The position numbers were made by a program, and so were the translations under genes. Below are positions 44,820 to 57,339 of a DNA stretch of 64,000 bases, in pieces (position 1 is the stretch's first letter; every line of letters begins with the position of its first letter). The stretch is from Vesta saturnalis (Eukaryota; Arthropoda; Insecta; Coleoptera; Lampyridae). Under the pieces are notes generated by a model. It was not told the DNA's origin and did not search any database. It worked only from the letters and a program-made list of their open reading frames with translations. The stretch covers positions 1,518,001-1,582,000 of the forward strand of contig JARFJB010000664.1 of assembly GCA_036346205.1 (NCBI GenBank), in the 5' to 3' direction.

Positions 44820-47317
44820 CAGGGTGAGTGTCTACTGCGTGGACGGAGGATTGCTCCTTAACTATTAGAGGTATCAAAACCAATTTTGGTGTGGTAATAC
44901 ACGATCATTGGACCTATATTCTAAAAATATTTAGGTATATACAGGGTGATTGATAAAAACCTGGTTTTTTTAAATGAAACACCCTGTATATTTTGCATTT
45001 TTGGATTCATTGTTAATTTAGAATAAAAGTGTAGAAATTTGTATCTGTATCACTAACCGTTCTGCAGATATCGTCACTTCAGTACTAGAATAGAGTTAAC
45101 TTTGGAACCACGATGCGAGCGTCACCACGATTTTGTAAATCTGTTTATACCGCCGACTATTAATAATAATCTACTAACAAACAAACTGAGAAATTTTTCG
45201 AAAACGTATAAAACTATACAGAATGATTAACTTATGCGAAATGTAATTTTCTCAATTTTTTTAATGCAACACCCTGTATATTTGTTCACATTTTGATTCC
45301 ACGTGAAAAGTAAATACTAATTGATAATAGGTTTCATAGCCATAAGACTGACCCTTCTTGAGATATTGACGCTTTATTTGAAAATATTGACATACAGAAG
45401 AACAAATAAAACAAAATCCAGAGCAAATAAGAAAATACGAATGGCAAATAAATTATTTAACTGATAGGAAAACTTAATTAATAACTAAACAATAAAATAA
45501 TTCTCTACACCTAAAAATAAGTTGAACTAGTAAACATAAACGAATAAAACCATAAATTCAAAATGCTGACCACGCCTAGCTAAACACTTTGCCATTCGCT
45601 CGGTAAACGAAAGTTTCATTCGCAGCAACATGTGAGGCAAAATGGATTGAAACGCAGCTTTAATTCTATTTTTCATATCTTCGCTTGTGGTGTGAGGATG
45701 TTGGTAAACCTTTTCTTTACCGTAGTCCCAAAGGACGAAATCAAGGGGCGTAAGATTCGGTGATCTGGCTGGCCAGTTCTTCACACCACCTCGTCCTATC
45801 CACCTCATCGGATAATTTCTATTGAGATATTGCCTAACGTTGATTGCATAGTGTGGAGAAACGCCATCCAGTTGAAACCACATCGTACGAATATTATCTA
45901 TCTCGATATTTTCCAAAAGCTAATGTAAATCAATTTTGAAAAATATCTTTCTCCAATAAGACTCCCATAAAAAAAAAGGACCAACCACATTAAAATTGAT
46001 AGTATCACCCGACACATTAATTGACCATCGATGCTGGTGATCAACAACCCTTAAGATGTGTGGATTAAGATCTGAATAGTGATGATAGTTATGTGTATTA
46101 ATATTGTCATTATTGTGAAAAGTTACCTCATCCGTAAATGGGTTCTTCATTGACTTTAGTAGTTACCTATTGACAGAAAGATTCACGATTTTGAACATCT
46201 ATTTCACTTAAAGCTTGATGTTGCTCGATATGATAAGGATGTAATTTGTTTTTTTTAATGAAGCTGCGAACTGTATTTCTATTTAGGTCTAGATGTGTAC
46301 TTAGCTCTCTGGTACTAATTTGCGGATTTTCTAAAAGAGATGGCACAACTTGAAACTCAATTTCTTCATTTGGGCTTGTTTTTTCACGCTTGGGATAACA
46401 CACACTTACAGAATTTATAAATCTCTCAGCTACATTCATAAACAATTCTTTCCGCGGCTGTCTTCTCTCTGGGTATCGTTGACCGTACAAACGGGTAGCC
46501 AACAAAGCATTTCTTTGAGCTTCGCCGTAAATAAAGAGCATATCAACCATTTCTTCTTTGGAAAAATTCATTTTATACAAAAATTGACAAAACGACAATC
46601 CCAAACCACACAAACTAATGGACAATATTTTAATGATTATACAAACGTCAAAACAATAGATGCAATTGTTCCTCTTTACTACGAGCGGCTAGCCTACCTG
46701 ATTTGTTTGTTCTATTATCGTAAATTTGTACTTTAGAATATTTTTACGTAAAATCGTTAATATCTCAAGAAGGGTCCATCTTATGGCTATGAATTATCAA
46801 TTAGTGTCTACTTTTCACGGGAAATCGAAATGTAAAAAATATACAGGGTGTTGCATTTGAAAAACTTGAGAAAAATTACATTTCGCGTAAGTTAATCATT
46901 CTGTATAGTTTTACACGTTTTCGAAAAATTTTACAGTTTGTTTGTTAGTAGAATATTATTAATAGTCGGTGGTATAAACAGATTTACAAAATCGTGGTGA
47001 CAACGCTCACATCGTGGATCCAAAGTTAACTCTGTTTTGGTACTAAAGTGACATCTGCAGAACGGTTAGTGATACAGATACAAATTTCTATACTTTTATT
47101 CTAAATGTAACATTGAATCCAAAAATGCACAAAAATACAGGGTGTTTTATCTAAAAACACAGGTTTGGGTTGGTATATTTTTGTCAATCACTCTGTATAT
47201 ACCTAAATAATTTTAGAATGTAGGTGAAATGATTGTGTATTACCACACCAAAAGTGGTTTTGATATCTCTAATAGTTAAGGAGCAATCCTCCGTCCACGA
47301 AGTAGACACCCACCCTG
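44820..47317 (-). mobile_element. Mariner-like element with 550-bp compound inverted ends
   Basis: Ends CAGGGTGAGTGTCTACTGCG (44820) and inverted CACCCACCCTGTATA-type (47317), flanked by TA at 44818-44819 and 47318-47319. Arms run to about 45370 and from about 46758. Each arm contains further internal ends: CAGGGTGATTGATAAAA paired with AAACACCCTGTA within 60 bp, and an inner CAACACCCTGTATATT. The minus-strand transposase fills the centre. Confidence 0.92.
45527..46571 (-). pseudogene. Mariner-like transposase, almost full length
   Basis: ATG at 46571: MNFSKEEMVDMLFIYGEAQR, ATRLYGQRYPERRQP (first helix-turn-helix), ISTRELSTHLDLNRNTVRSF (second), LHPYHIEQHQALSE. A frame break and a short deletion near 46150 follow, then NPFTDEVTFHNND (first Asp), HQHRWSINVSG, MWFQLDGVSPHYA (second Asp) and WIGRGGVKNWPARSPNLTPL, where the usual Asp of SPDL is Asn although the LDF Asp is kept. 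The end is ARRGQHFEFMV. About 345 residues, usual family length. Probably inactive. Confidence 0.88.
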
Positions 47318-47561
47318 TATAGTCATTGAACTGTACGCTATACGCAACTGGAAGGGAATAAGGGATATGGACAATTCCAACGCATTGTATGCGTTGAAGC
47401 CATGCTTGGCTGGCAAAGACAGTTGCGGAGTAGGTACTTCTGCCGCTTTCTAACTTATTGCGGTAGTAGAGCAGATGTCTTTTAACCGGTTATTTTCTAT
47501 AGTTTGAACGGTATAAAGTAATATTTGCAGGTGATTGTGAAATTTATTAAATCAAAACACC

Positions 47562-47841
47562 ATGGTGAATAGTTGTGTTGCATACGGATGTTCTAATTTA
47601 GCCGATAAAAGCAGTACCTATTAAAAAATTTCATGGGTGAGTTCTTCATAACCTACAGTTCTCGTGTTGTACCTAGACATGTAGTGTGAAATATTTTTAA
47701 ATATTGCAATTATGCGTAAGGGCAATTAGAAGAAGAATTACCACAAAAAACAGTAACATATATAGTGGTCACTTCTTAAAGACTGATTACAAAAACATTA
47801 TAGCGTCCCCCAAGTACCCTACCTTGAAAAGTGTAATTTGA
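47562..47841 (+). pseudogene. THAP-domain fragment, two exons
   Basis: ATG at 47562 gives MVNSCVAYGCSNLADKSS, the start of a C2CH THAP zinc finger. After a frameshift it ends KKFHG at a donor (GGGTGAGT, GT at 47637-47638). A second exon from about 47721 reads AIRRRITTKNSNIYSGHF, then LKTDYKN and ASPKYPTLKSVI with a stop at 47839-47841. It fits the second half of THAP, but the expected Cys of CSxHF is Tyr. THAP domains bind DNA in P-element transposases and in many cellular proteins. It may be the N-terminus of the P-type transposase found 7 kb downstream. Confidence 0.6.
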
Positions 47842-50800
47842 ACTTATTTGCAAGAATGGTACGTTGTGCTATTTGAATTAGATAGGCTGGATGAGGTTAA
47901 GTGTTGCGTCATGTGGGGCAGGTAAACAATGAAACTACTCAAATTAAAATTAACGAGCTTTGCGCGTTGATGGTTCAACCCGTTAAGTTACTATTGTGGG
48001 AAAGAACCACCAATAAAACCAAACCCACTTTATTCATAAATAAGTAATTGCACAAGTACCTTAATAAATCTAATAGCACCAAAAACAACAATGAAAGGGT
48101 TAAATATATAACAAAACACCATTAAATCACGTTAAAGTGCGTACAAAATTATAACATTAAGAGAAAAATAAATAACGAGCAGTTTAGCTACACATAAACA
48201 TTAAAAAAACCATGTAGTCACACCCACAATTGTGTCATAAATAAATCAGAATAAAAATCGTTATACCAAACATGTGGCCCTCTAAAACCAATCATGCGGG
48301 TCTTTAAGTAAATAAACAAACAAAACAATAAGGCAAATTACGCTACATACAAAATACAACAACAGTAAAATTGCACAGGGAATAATAAGGTAAAGGCAAA
48401 AACAAAAGGAAATAGACAAGGAATTTACACGTACACCATTTCTTAGTGACTACTAAAGCGCAAAATACATACGTACAGTTACAATAAATTACATATAAAG
48501 AGAAATCCGTTCGCAGGCAAACAATTCTACTTGAACAAACTGACATAAAAAAGAATTCATTAAAACAAAGCCTTACATGAGTAAGTTGTAAATAGATCAT
48601 AACGTCGTGACCGATATATTAGTTTGAGTGCGTTAGAAGCGCCCTTTTCTCAGCAGCCCATTCATCTATACAACAATAAAACAATAAAAATAAAATTCGA
48701 GGTGTTTAATGGTCATCTGGACCCAGGAGTATGTAAACACTCGGCGATTGCCTATTACAATTTTAATAAAGGTCTATTCTGTACCCGTTTGCCAGGCCCA
48801 CCTCTACAGAAATATAAATATAAACAACAATGCTAATTCACCCAAATACAAGAGTGAGGGAGCCCTGCACTGTCTTTTATTTTAGCAGATTTCAGCTTAA
48901 TGAGCCCGAGTGCGAATGAGATATCTTTGCAAGGCGATGTTTATTTTATAATACGTTACATAGGCTTGTAAAATTATTTGATGCGAGCTTTCATTTATGT
49001 AAAAATACCGACTTACACTTTTTAGTTAAACACTGTACCACTAACACGTCGAATTAAGATACGCGGTTTAAAACTAGGCGCCGCGACGATTAATTGTAGA
49101 TTAATTTTTTGAAAAACTTAATATACAATAAATAAAAGAACAAATTAGCGTTTTAGTTTTGCTAAAAGGTACACGACGAAATATTTATGGACCTAACGGT
49201 TTACAATGGGATTTTCTAATTAAAACAATAAGAGCAACCCGGCTCGATAAAAATTTCAACAGCAACTGCCTTTTCCTCCGATTTCAAACTAAGTATATTT
49301 ACTCCCGAAAATTCAATTTTTTTCAGATAACTTCTTTTTGAGCCTTTTTGAACCCCCGTTATTGCAAGTAATAATAATAAAAAAGGAACAAGAAATTATT
49401 TCGTGGTAACATTTTTCCTAACAGAACAAAATCTTAATTTTAAAAATATGCATTCATCCGTAACAAACCCTACATTTAATATCACATTTCCTGGTACCAA
49501 ACAAAGACGTCTTTGATTGCAGTGTGTACCGACGTAATTAATTATTAAGCTAGTGACATTTGTACATCAAGAATGTGCGCATAAGAATTTCCAATTATTC
49601 GGTACGTCCCTTCGGTAAAGCAGTTTTTAAGCGTACATTTGCTAGTTAAACCCCCACATGTGTTTTTCAACACTTAGCCAAATATCAGTTACATACATTC
49701 TCACATTTCTTACATAAAAATACCTAAAATAAAATATTCCGAAAACAGCAAATTACGACGTATTATCAAGATATTAAAAATCCACTAATTATCTTTTCTA
49801 TCGCGGTAACAACGGCGATTTGACAAATGTTTATTACAATAATGACATTTTTGTGGTCCGTTATCTACAATATATTTAATGACATACAGCATCATAAAAT
49901 TAAAAAATTGTGCAGTTCCAAGCATATTTCAATATCCAAATCACTTACATAAAAAATTAATTCCAAGAAGATTTATAACCCGCTTCTGAGGTAACTACCT
50001 AATTCACTTGTTTAATCTATCTTTATAATAATTGATTTACTATTGTAGACACCACCTGTGGCCAGCGAACACAAATGTATCAACACAAACCAATCCATTA
50101 CCAGAATCCCCTACAAAGTGCAAACTCTGAAAGAAGATCAAAGTTGCGCAGCAAAAAATTCGGCGTAAGATTAGGAAAATTTCATCCCTCACTCAACTAA
50201 ACGGAGAATTTAAAAAAAAAGTAGTTGCACTACGGATAATTTAACAAGTATAATGGAAAATGATTTTCATGGAATTCCTTAGAAAAAAAAAACAATGACA
50301 ATGTATTACCCACCTAGAGGAGATACTCGGATAAAATGAAGGAATTTGCCTAGACATTACATTTTTATTCACCGAGAGCATTTGCATTTGTACGTACTCA
50401 TTTTAATTTGCCAAGTCCAAGAACTATCCGAAGTTGGTTATCAACTTTCAACTGCAAGCGTGGCTTATTACACAAGGTTTTGGCTTCTCTTAAGATTGAA
50501 TGTGTATCAAAACCATATAATGTGATAGGATCACGATTTTCTAGCGAGTTACCGGTAAAGTTTTGCTGTTGAGTCGAGTGTGATGGATGAATTTGTTTTA
50601 CGTGTGTCGCCACCTTTAAGGATGGTGTGTTTCAAGCTTAAGTTTTTTTGTTTGTTTGTTAATTACTATTTCGTAATTTAAGGAATTACCTATGATAGGA
50701 ATTAGGTTTGAAATCGTTGGTAATTGGTTTCTAAATTTATTGAGTTTTTCGTAATAATACATTTCAAGTTTGAGAGATTGTTTTTCCTTATTGTTCCCCG

Positions 50801-53800
50801 GTTATTGAATGTTGAGTAACGTTTTATTTATAAATAGTTGTATATAAGTTTAAATAAGGTTTATCTCGTTTGATTTCCTTAAAATTTAATAGAAAGTTTT
50901 GTAAGATTAAGTAACTTAAAGAAAGAATGTAGATGTAAATGCAATTGATATCATTCTGGCGACATGAAGTCGAGTAATTGTAGTGGTTCAGCTTGAGATT
51001 GAGTATGTTGGTTTTGAGTCATAAAGATAGAATGTGGGACTAACTGTTTGAACTTAAATTGAAAATACCGAGATACTTTTCAAGTTGATTCTGCTGACGT
51101 TTAGAATTTTGAAAATTGTCGAGCCCTTACGATGGGAAACGAAGTTTGTGTGTAGGGGGTATCTTATCTTCTCCTTCCGTTTCTTAATTGGTGGAACTAG
51201 ATTAAATGAGATTTTTTGTGAGTGGTGGGATTCGAAAATCCAAGATGGAATTTGGTAATAATTTGGGGATTCTGCTACTGACAGCGCTCTCGAGTAGAGT
51301 TACTGTGACGTTTGTTGTTACGGCTTTAGGGGTGGTTAGAACGTTGATAAATTGGACCTTTTGGTGTTTAACGAACGAACTTTCGTGTTGTGAGGGTAGT
51401 TATCTACTTCTTGAGGAGAACCTGAGAAGGGATTTTAATTAAAATTGTTCAATCACCAAGGGACAAGACCTAGTGCCGATTTCGATTTTACGTAATCAAG
51501 TTACCTGGGGATCACCGTCGTGTTATTTTAGTGCTTCTGTGACTTCGTTGGTTTATGTCGCTTTTGCGGACTTATTACATTAACGTTCCTGAAGTGCCAC
51601 TTAATTGCCGTGCAGGGCGTGTTGAAGTACAAAGAAACTTTCGCAGAATATTAAAATTATATTTATATAAATAAAGTTAATAACCTTTTGGATTGGTAGT
51701 GTAAAGAAAACTATTTAACAGATAAAAGTTATCGAGCAAGTTGAGCGCACAATTTATTATTTTAAAAGACGTTTTTAGTTAATGCAGTAACACTTGACCG
51801 AGATTCAATCAAGGAACCGTTTGAGTACAAAAATAAATAGTCCACCTTATCACTCATCATCTTGTGTCAGACCAGGGATATTCCGTATCCGTAATAGCAG
51901 TAATTGGTCACCTGGTTCATTTTCGATTGTTGTAACACAGAAGAGGTGCTAATTTAGACATTAAGGTAGTATAACATTGTGTTTTATTGAGTATTTTCAG
52001 GATTTCTTGTGTGTGTACCTCAAATTATTTTCTTTGTTAACGAAGGTTTGAAAGCGGAGTCGTTCACCTTTTAAAGTTGTTGCTTTGGTTTAATTATTGT
52101 AATTAATCATAACTCTGACGCTTCGCCTTCACACTCTTTATCTTAGTATTAAAGAGCAATTGAGCCTGAAGTAGGGTGGTTACATAATCCACGAAATATT
52201 TAGGTTAAGCAATTTAGAACGGCGTTACGCAGAATTCTGGCCAGACCTCCCGTCGCCAATTAAGAATTTGTTATCTTGTAATGATCCTAAAAACTCATTA
52301 CAATTAATTATCCAATCCTAGTCCAGAAATTCCTATCAAAACTTCTTTCCTATTTATTTCCTTAAACTGAATGTAGTATTGTTTATAAATCCTATCAGTT
52401 TCCCACTACTTTTCCCTCTCTAGCAAATCTCCTATAAATACCACACACACTTCACTCATCCTATTCTATTTCAATTCGAATCCTATTCTACTTGATCTAG
52501 ACCATTTAACCAGAAACTCTCAAATTACCTGCCTGCTTAAATTAACCTGCCTGTCCTAATCACATTCAAACCTGCCTGACACATATCCTGATTTCTCGAG
52601 ATCCTAGTACCAGCTTACAACCCTCCGCAACAGTAAGTAGCTATTTGCACTTTCTCGGTGTTTGTACCACGAGGAGTAGTAAGTAGTTACCTAGTAACGT
52701 GGTCCTACTACTGGTGGCTGCGGCCCCAAGAAGTAAGATTACTTTACGAAGCCCCTTTCCTGTGTAATTCATAAGTTCCGAGAAGCAATCTCAGACCTGT
52801 CCTATCGGTGTACGTACCTCGAAGGATAGGTAAAGATTGTTAATAGAATTACTGTATTAATGGTGTTTCGACCCCGATTATAAAGTAATCCTATACTGCG
52901 ATATCCCTATAATATTTCCTATTACTCTCTTACCCACCTGCTCCCTATCTAACATCTATTCGGGTTACTACCACGAAAGGTGTATAGAAACCATTAAACT
53001 TCCCTTTAATCCAAATTCCCAATCTCATACCCTTACCGTTACCAGTTTAGTAAACATCATATCCCTCTAATATTCCCTATCATCCTCTCACACACCTGAA
53101 CCATTTCTAACATCTATTCGGGTTACTACCACGAAAGGTGGATAGAAATTATTACATATACATAATAATCCAGAATCCCAAAATAAAATTTATACCACTA
53201 CCAGACCCTTATCCGACTACCACTTACCCCTATATCCTCTCTCGGCTACACACCCTCTCGAATCCTGGTGTGAACTCATATCACCTGGTATCAAAACCAA
53301 TTACCATTGCACCTGATTTACACCCGATATTAAAAATTTCTCCCTTTAGTTATCCGATTAATCCTAATACACCAGAACAATTAATTAAAACACCTGTTAT
53401 TATACACAGTTCATTTATTACAATTGTGTGCAAACTATTTTAATAATACACATTAGAATTAATTTTCATTCCAGTCATTCAAATTTTATAAAATATCACT
53501 AACAGCTGACTACAATAAGTACAAATGCTATTGTAGTTCAAAGGTTATCCTAGCCAGTTTTAAATACCACAACTTTCCTATCATCAACAACCAATTATCT
53601 GTAATAGACTTAACCCCTTAAGTCACCTAGATTTCAACCCTATATTACTGACTACCCCTAATCAACTAACATACAGAAAAAAAATAATAAAATCTATATC
53701 TCACCTGAGGGAAGTTATTCCATTTCCACATCACCCACTCCAGTTATCGTCACCCCAGTAACCAGACCACAAACCAATTTGTCAATTAATTATTAACCTC

Positions 53801-54904
53801 ACTGAATGCAAACGAATCACGGAATATAACATACATATGTTTAATGATATTTGTTCCAGCTTACGACCCCACCCGAAGTCCGGTACCGAAAACCGAAGAT
53901 CAGATCTCCCAAGAGAAAATTAATTGTGTTTTTATAATTAAAAGAATCATTATATATGTTTTATAATTAGAAGTATTATATTCTTTGATTTATTCTTAAA
54001 TTATATATCCTTAAAATACCACTATTTGATTCTACATCCAGGCAACCCAACATACACTAAAGTGTTGAAAATTGCAAACCGAACCTCACCTGAGATCCGA
54101 GAGCTAGCAAACAGGGCGATTAAAAACTGTAATTATTGTACACCACTTAGGGTGTTACAATCTTTTCTTATATACGCATTATCGTATGTTTACATTTATA
54201 TTATTTTTTTATCTTATTACAGCTTTGTCTAGGTTTTATAAATTTGTTTTAATTCTGTGAAAACCCCTTTTGTGTTACATAAAAGTTTTTTTGCGTATTG
54301 CAAGTTTACCGGTAATTTAGGAGCTTAAGTTTTAACGTAACGAAGTTACAGTTTCTTTATTGAGTGATAGCGTTAATGATATTCAGTGTTTTATTTGACT
54401 TCTAGTTGATTATTAATTCATTTAGAGTGCATTCAACAAAGGTGATTTTTTTTGTTTTATTAAGATTATTATATAATACCTAATTATTTACACTAAGGTG
54501 TAGTAACGTAACGTAACATTATTGAGTGATTAACACGCTTTTATTTGTCAGCCGTGTAGTGCTATTTTGAAGCCCTATTTCAGGTGGTTTGCTGAGTTGC
54601 TGTCGAGGACACCTGGGATTGATTGCGGGTAGGTAGGCGTATGTTTTTTGTATGTTTAGACACGCTATGTACTCGTAATTTTGGCACGATGTCCCTTATT
54701 TTGACTACCAAACATTCTGGCGCCCTAAACCGATCTGATTACGTCTTCATCTCCTACTTTGACTTACGTACGATTTACTATTCTGGATGTGCAAAATTTA
54801 TCAACATCTTACCCACTCCCATACGCTGACTGGTCGGTGCAAAAAGGCCAATTTTATCTGTAATCCCGCTCTACCACCCGTTTATACCATTACAATAATT
54901 AATT
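47842..54904. other. Seven kilobases without coding sequence, strand-biased
   Basis: No protein motif was found. Composition switches: about 48000-50400 is poor in G on the plus strand, 50400-52250 is rich in G and T and poor in C, and 52270-53900 is rich in C and A and poor in G. CTCCTATAAATACC at 52431 could be a TATA box, but no flanking long terminal repeats were found. The tandem array at 52655-53155 lies inside. Confidence 0.4.
52655..53155. repeat. Four-unit diverged tandem repeat, about 155 bp
   Basis: A motif of the form TCGGGTTACTACCACGAAAG, then GTGTATAGAAA occurs near 52660, 52805, 52967 and 53125 (the first two as CTCGGTGTTTGTACCACGAG and TATCGGTGTACGTACCTCGA). The last two units agree for about 95 bp (from ATATCCCT through GGATAGAAA). 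Confidence 0.7.
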
Positions 54905-55925
54905 TTTGATGCCATAGCTATTCACCAAAGATTAACATGGGATGTCATAGAAGGTATATTGTGACTGTGGTGGCATTGCCGCCCCTAATACTGAAGATTT
55001 GGTATTAGAAGCCGTGTTATTTCAAATAGTTTCGTACCAAAATCATTTTAAGTCTCCGGTTGCCTATTTTGTTACTAATAAACTTTCCGCAGAAATACAG
55101 ACACAGATATTACTATGATGTATTGAAGCACTGTATGATACTCGCATTACTGTTCACGCGATTACTTGTGATGGAACAGGAACTAATATCTCAACATTGA
55201 GAACATTGGGTTGCAAAATTAATGGGATAGCGCCAGTGTCATATTTCAAACATCCTTCCTAAGAGGATGAGTCTTCAAAGTCTGTAAATATTCATTGTTT
55301 CACGTAATGAAGTTAGCAAGAAATACATTTTTAGAAAAAAAATTGTTGTCTGAAAAAGACAGTATTAAATGGAGTTATCTGTCAAAATTGAATACCTTGC
55401 AAAACAAAGAAGATTTAAAGTTTGTTAATGTGCTATCTCGTGTTCATATTTTGTATAAACACAAAATAACGAATGTTAAAGTAGCTGCGCAGTGTTTAAG
55501 TAGTGGTGTAGCAGATGCTAGAAGAAACGAGGGCCATCAAGATTTTCAAGGTTCGGAAGCAACCACGGAATTTATTGGAGTGATTAATAGGATATTTGAT
55601 GCTCTTAATTCAAGAAATATTTTTGGAAAAGGTTTTAAAGCTCCTATTGAACCAACCACGAAAAACCTCTGCCTTAGGATTCCTAGTCAGTATACAAAGT
55701 GGTATAAATTTAGCATACGATCTTTTTAATAAAGCTGAAGATCCATTCCATACAAGACCTCACAAGACCACTTGGAAGTGTTGTCGGTGGACTTAATAAT
55801 AATCCTGATAGTTTGCTGTTGAAATGGACATTAAGGCAGTTGTTATTCAGAAATCAAGTAGCACCAAGTGTTAATGCCAATTGTATAGATCTTGGGAGTC
55901 TGTGCACACTGTGCCAATAGAGTTT
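54905..55925 (+). pseudogene. P-element-like transposase, central and C-terminal part
   Basis: Blocks in order: FDAIAIHQRLTWDVIEGIL, EDLVLEAVLFQIVSYQNHFK, SPVAYFVTNKLSAEIQTQIL, HAITCDGTGTNISTLRTLGC (catalytic Asp region), FHVMKLARNTFLEKKLL, VKVAAQCLSSGVADA, SEATTEFIGVINRIFDALNS, FGKGFKAPIEP, then NNNPDSLLLKWTLRQLLFRN and NANC. This is the RNase H-like core of P/THAP9-type transposases, which excise DNA using GTP as cofactor. Stops near 55115, 55260 and 55308 and frame changes near 55300 and 55685. The N-terminus, including THAP, is absent here. Confidence 0.85.
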
Positions 55926-55957
55926 TTCAGAAACTTCAATAATAAAAATTTTCGGTT

Positions 55958-55960
<3 letters not shown>

Positions 55961-56012
<52 letters not shown>
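55961..56012. repeat. TA dinucleotide microsatellite
   Basis: Uninterrupted (TA)n of about 26 units, 35 bp after the last recognisable P-type transposase sequence. Confidence 0.98.
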
Positions 56013-56016
<4 letters not shown>

Positions 56017-56568
56017 TGTAAGTTAGTTTAAGTGTGCAATATTTAGCTATTAAATTAATACAGGAAAAATATATGTATAAAACCCTTTTAACGTTCACGG
56101 ATGAGTATGGAAAAAACCTCTTAGTAAGCGATCAGTCCTATTTAACGAAGCACCCCCCCTTTAACCACCGATTTGAGCTAAAACCGCGACAAATAAATTA
56201 AAAATTAACGTAAGCCAAAAAAGGCAGTTACAACAACTACTTGCATCTATGAAGGCTAATTGATAGTACATTCTGTAAACCACTTAAAAACGTGACCGAC
56301 CTCGATACTACCGAAAATATAAAATATTTGAACTGAGTACTTTTAATACCGATATCGGGTAATGATGGAAAAGCTAAATTTTAAATGTCTTTTACAGTAA
56401 TGTTTGTATGTCAAGATCGAAATGCGACTCGAGAAATTTAAGAAGTCATTAAATTGCAAGAGTGTATTTATATCAAGTATGGGGAATACCGGTGAAATCA
56501 CAAACATCGCATTTATTAACGAATAAGAATGTAATATATGTATTTATGTAAACATGCGTAATTTTTAA

Positions 56569-56797
56569 CGCCGTATTTTCTACCACGCGAAATTTGGCGA
56601 ATTATAACCTTAATCTATATAAAAAAAATGGAAATAAAAAGGAATATTAAAATCTATGGTAACCTAAAATCCAAGCTACGGTACTCTACAATCCATTGAG
56701 AGGATCCTAGGTTACCGTAGATTTTAATTTTCTTTTTTATTTTCATCTATCTTTAGACAGATTGAGGTTATAATTTTCACATGGTAGAAAATACGGC
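56569..56797. repeat. Inverted repeat, 95-bp arms (possible MITE)
   Basis: Left arm 56569-56668 (GCCGTATTTTCTACCA, ATTATAACCT, AAAATCTATGGTAACCTA) matches the right arm 56701-56797 in reverse (TAGGTTACCGTAGATTTT, GAGGTTATAAT, TGGTAGAAAATACGGC). The spacer is about 35 bp. No gene. No target duplication could be assigned. Confidence 0.7.
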
Positions 56798-57339
56798 CAA
56801 TTTTCCAGGAATTGGTTCTCTTTTTAGATAACCTATAGCAGATTAATGTATAGGGCGCTTGTAGGTTGCAAAATTGCATATTTTCTAGTCCGTGTAGGTA
56901 CTACAATTGTTTGCGATGAATTTGTTTAAGGTTGACATTTTTTTCTGGGAATTAAAAACCTTGATTCTCTTGACAGTTTTGTAGTATTTATCACTAGCTG
57001 ACTAGACAGAGGTTTAAAATTTAAAAAAATTGTTTGTATCCCCTTTTTCTAATATTTATAAATTCCGAAGGACAGGTTACAATTACTGTTTTTAAATCAT
57101 ATGTGGCTCGAGCCAAGCAACGTTAAAAAGAACTACTTGCTCAGCATAGTCATGCACTTAAATTTCACGCATGAAATGTAAATCGTACGAAACTTTTGGT
57201 TAATAAAATTATTTAAATCATATACAGGATGTCCGTTTTTCGAGTGCCTGCATGAACATTTTTACAGTTCTACCATTTCTTGTGTCTAACTCACGCCGCG
57301 AAAAATGGTTTTTTCCAATGAAAAAAAAAGTGATGCTCC

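Noticed and set aside
46350..46736. 128-codon open frame on the plus strand
   Set aside because: Antisense shadow of the mariner-like transposase N-terminus at 46571-46150.
52240..52460. Long terminal repeat with primer-binding site and TATA box
   Set aside because: A TATA-like sequence exists, but no direct long terminal repeats, polypurine tract or gag/pol coding sequence could be found.
53138..53443. 101-codon Pro/Tyr-rich open frame
   Set aside because: Follows the C-rich, G-poor composition of the region and starts in the tandem array; no motif.
48000..54900. A hidden multi-exon host gene
   Set aside because: No conserved protein block in any frame; splice-like signals alone are too common to count.
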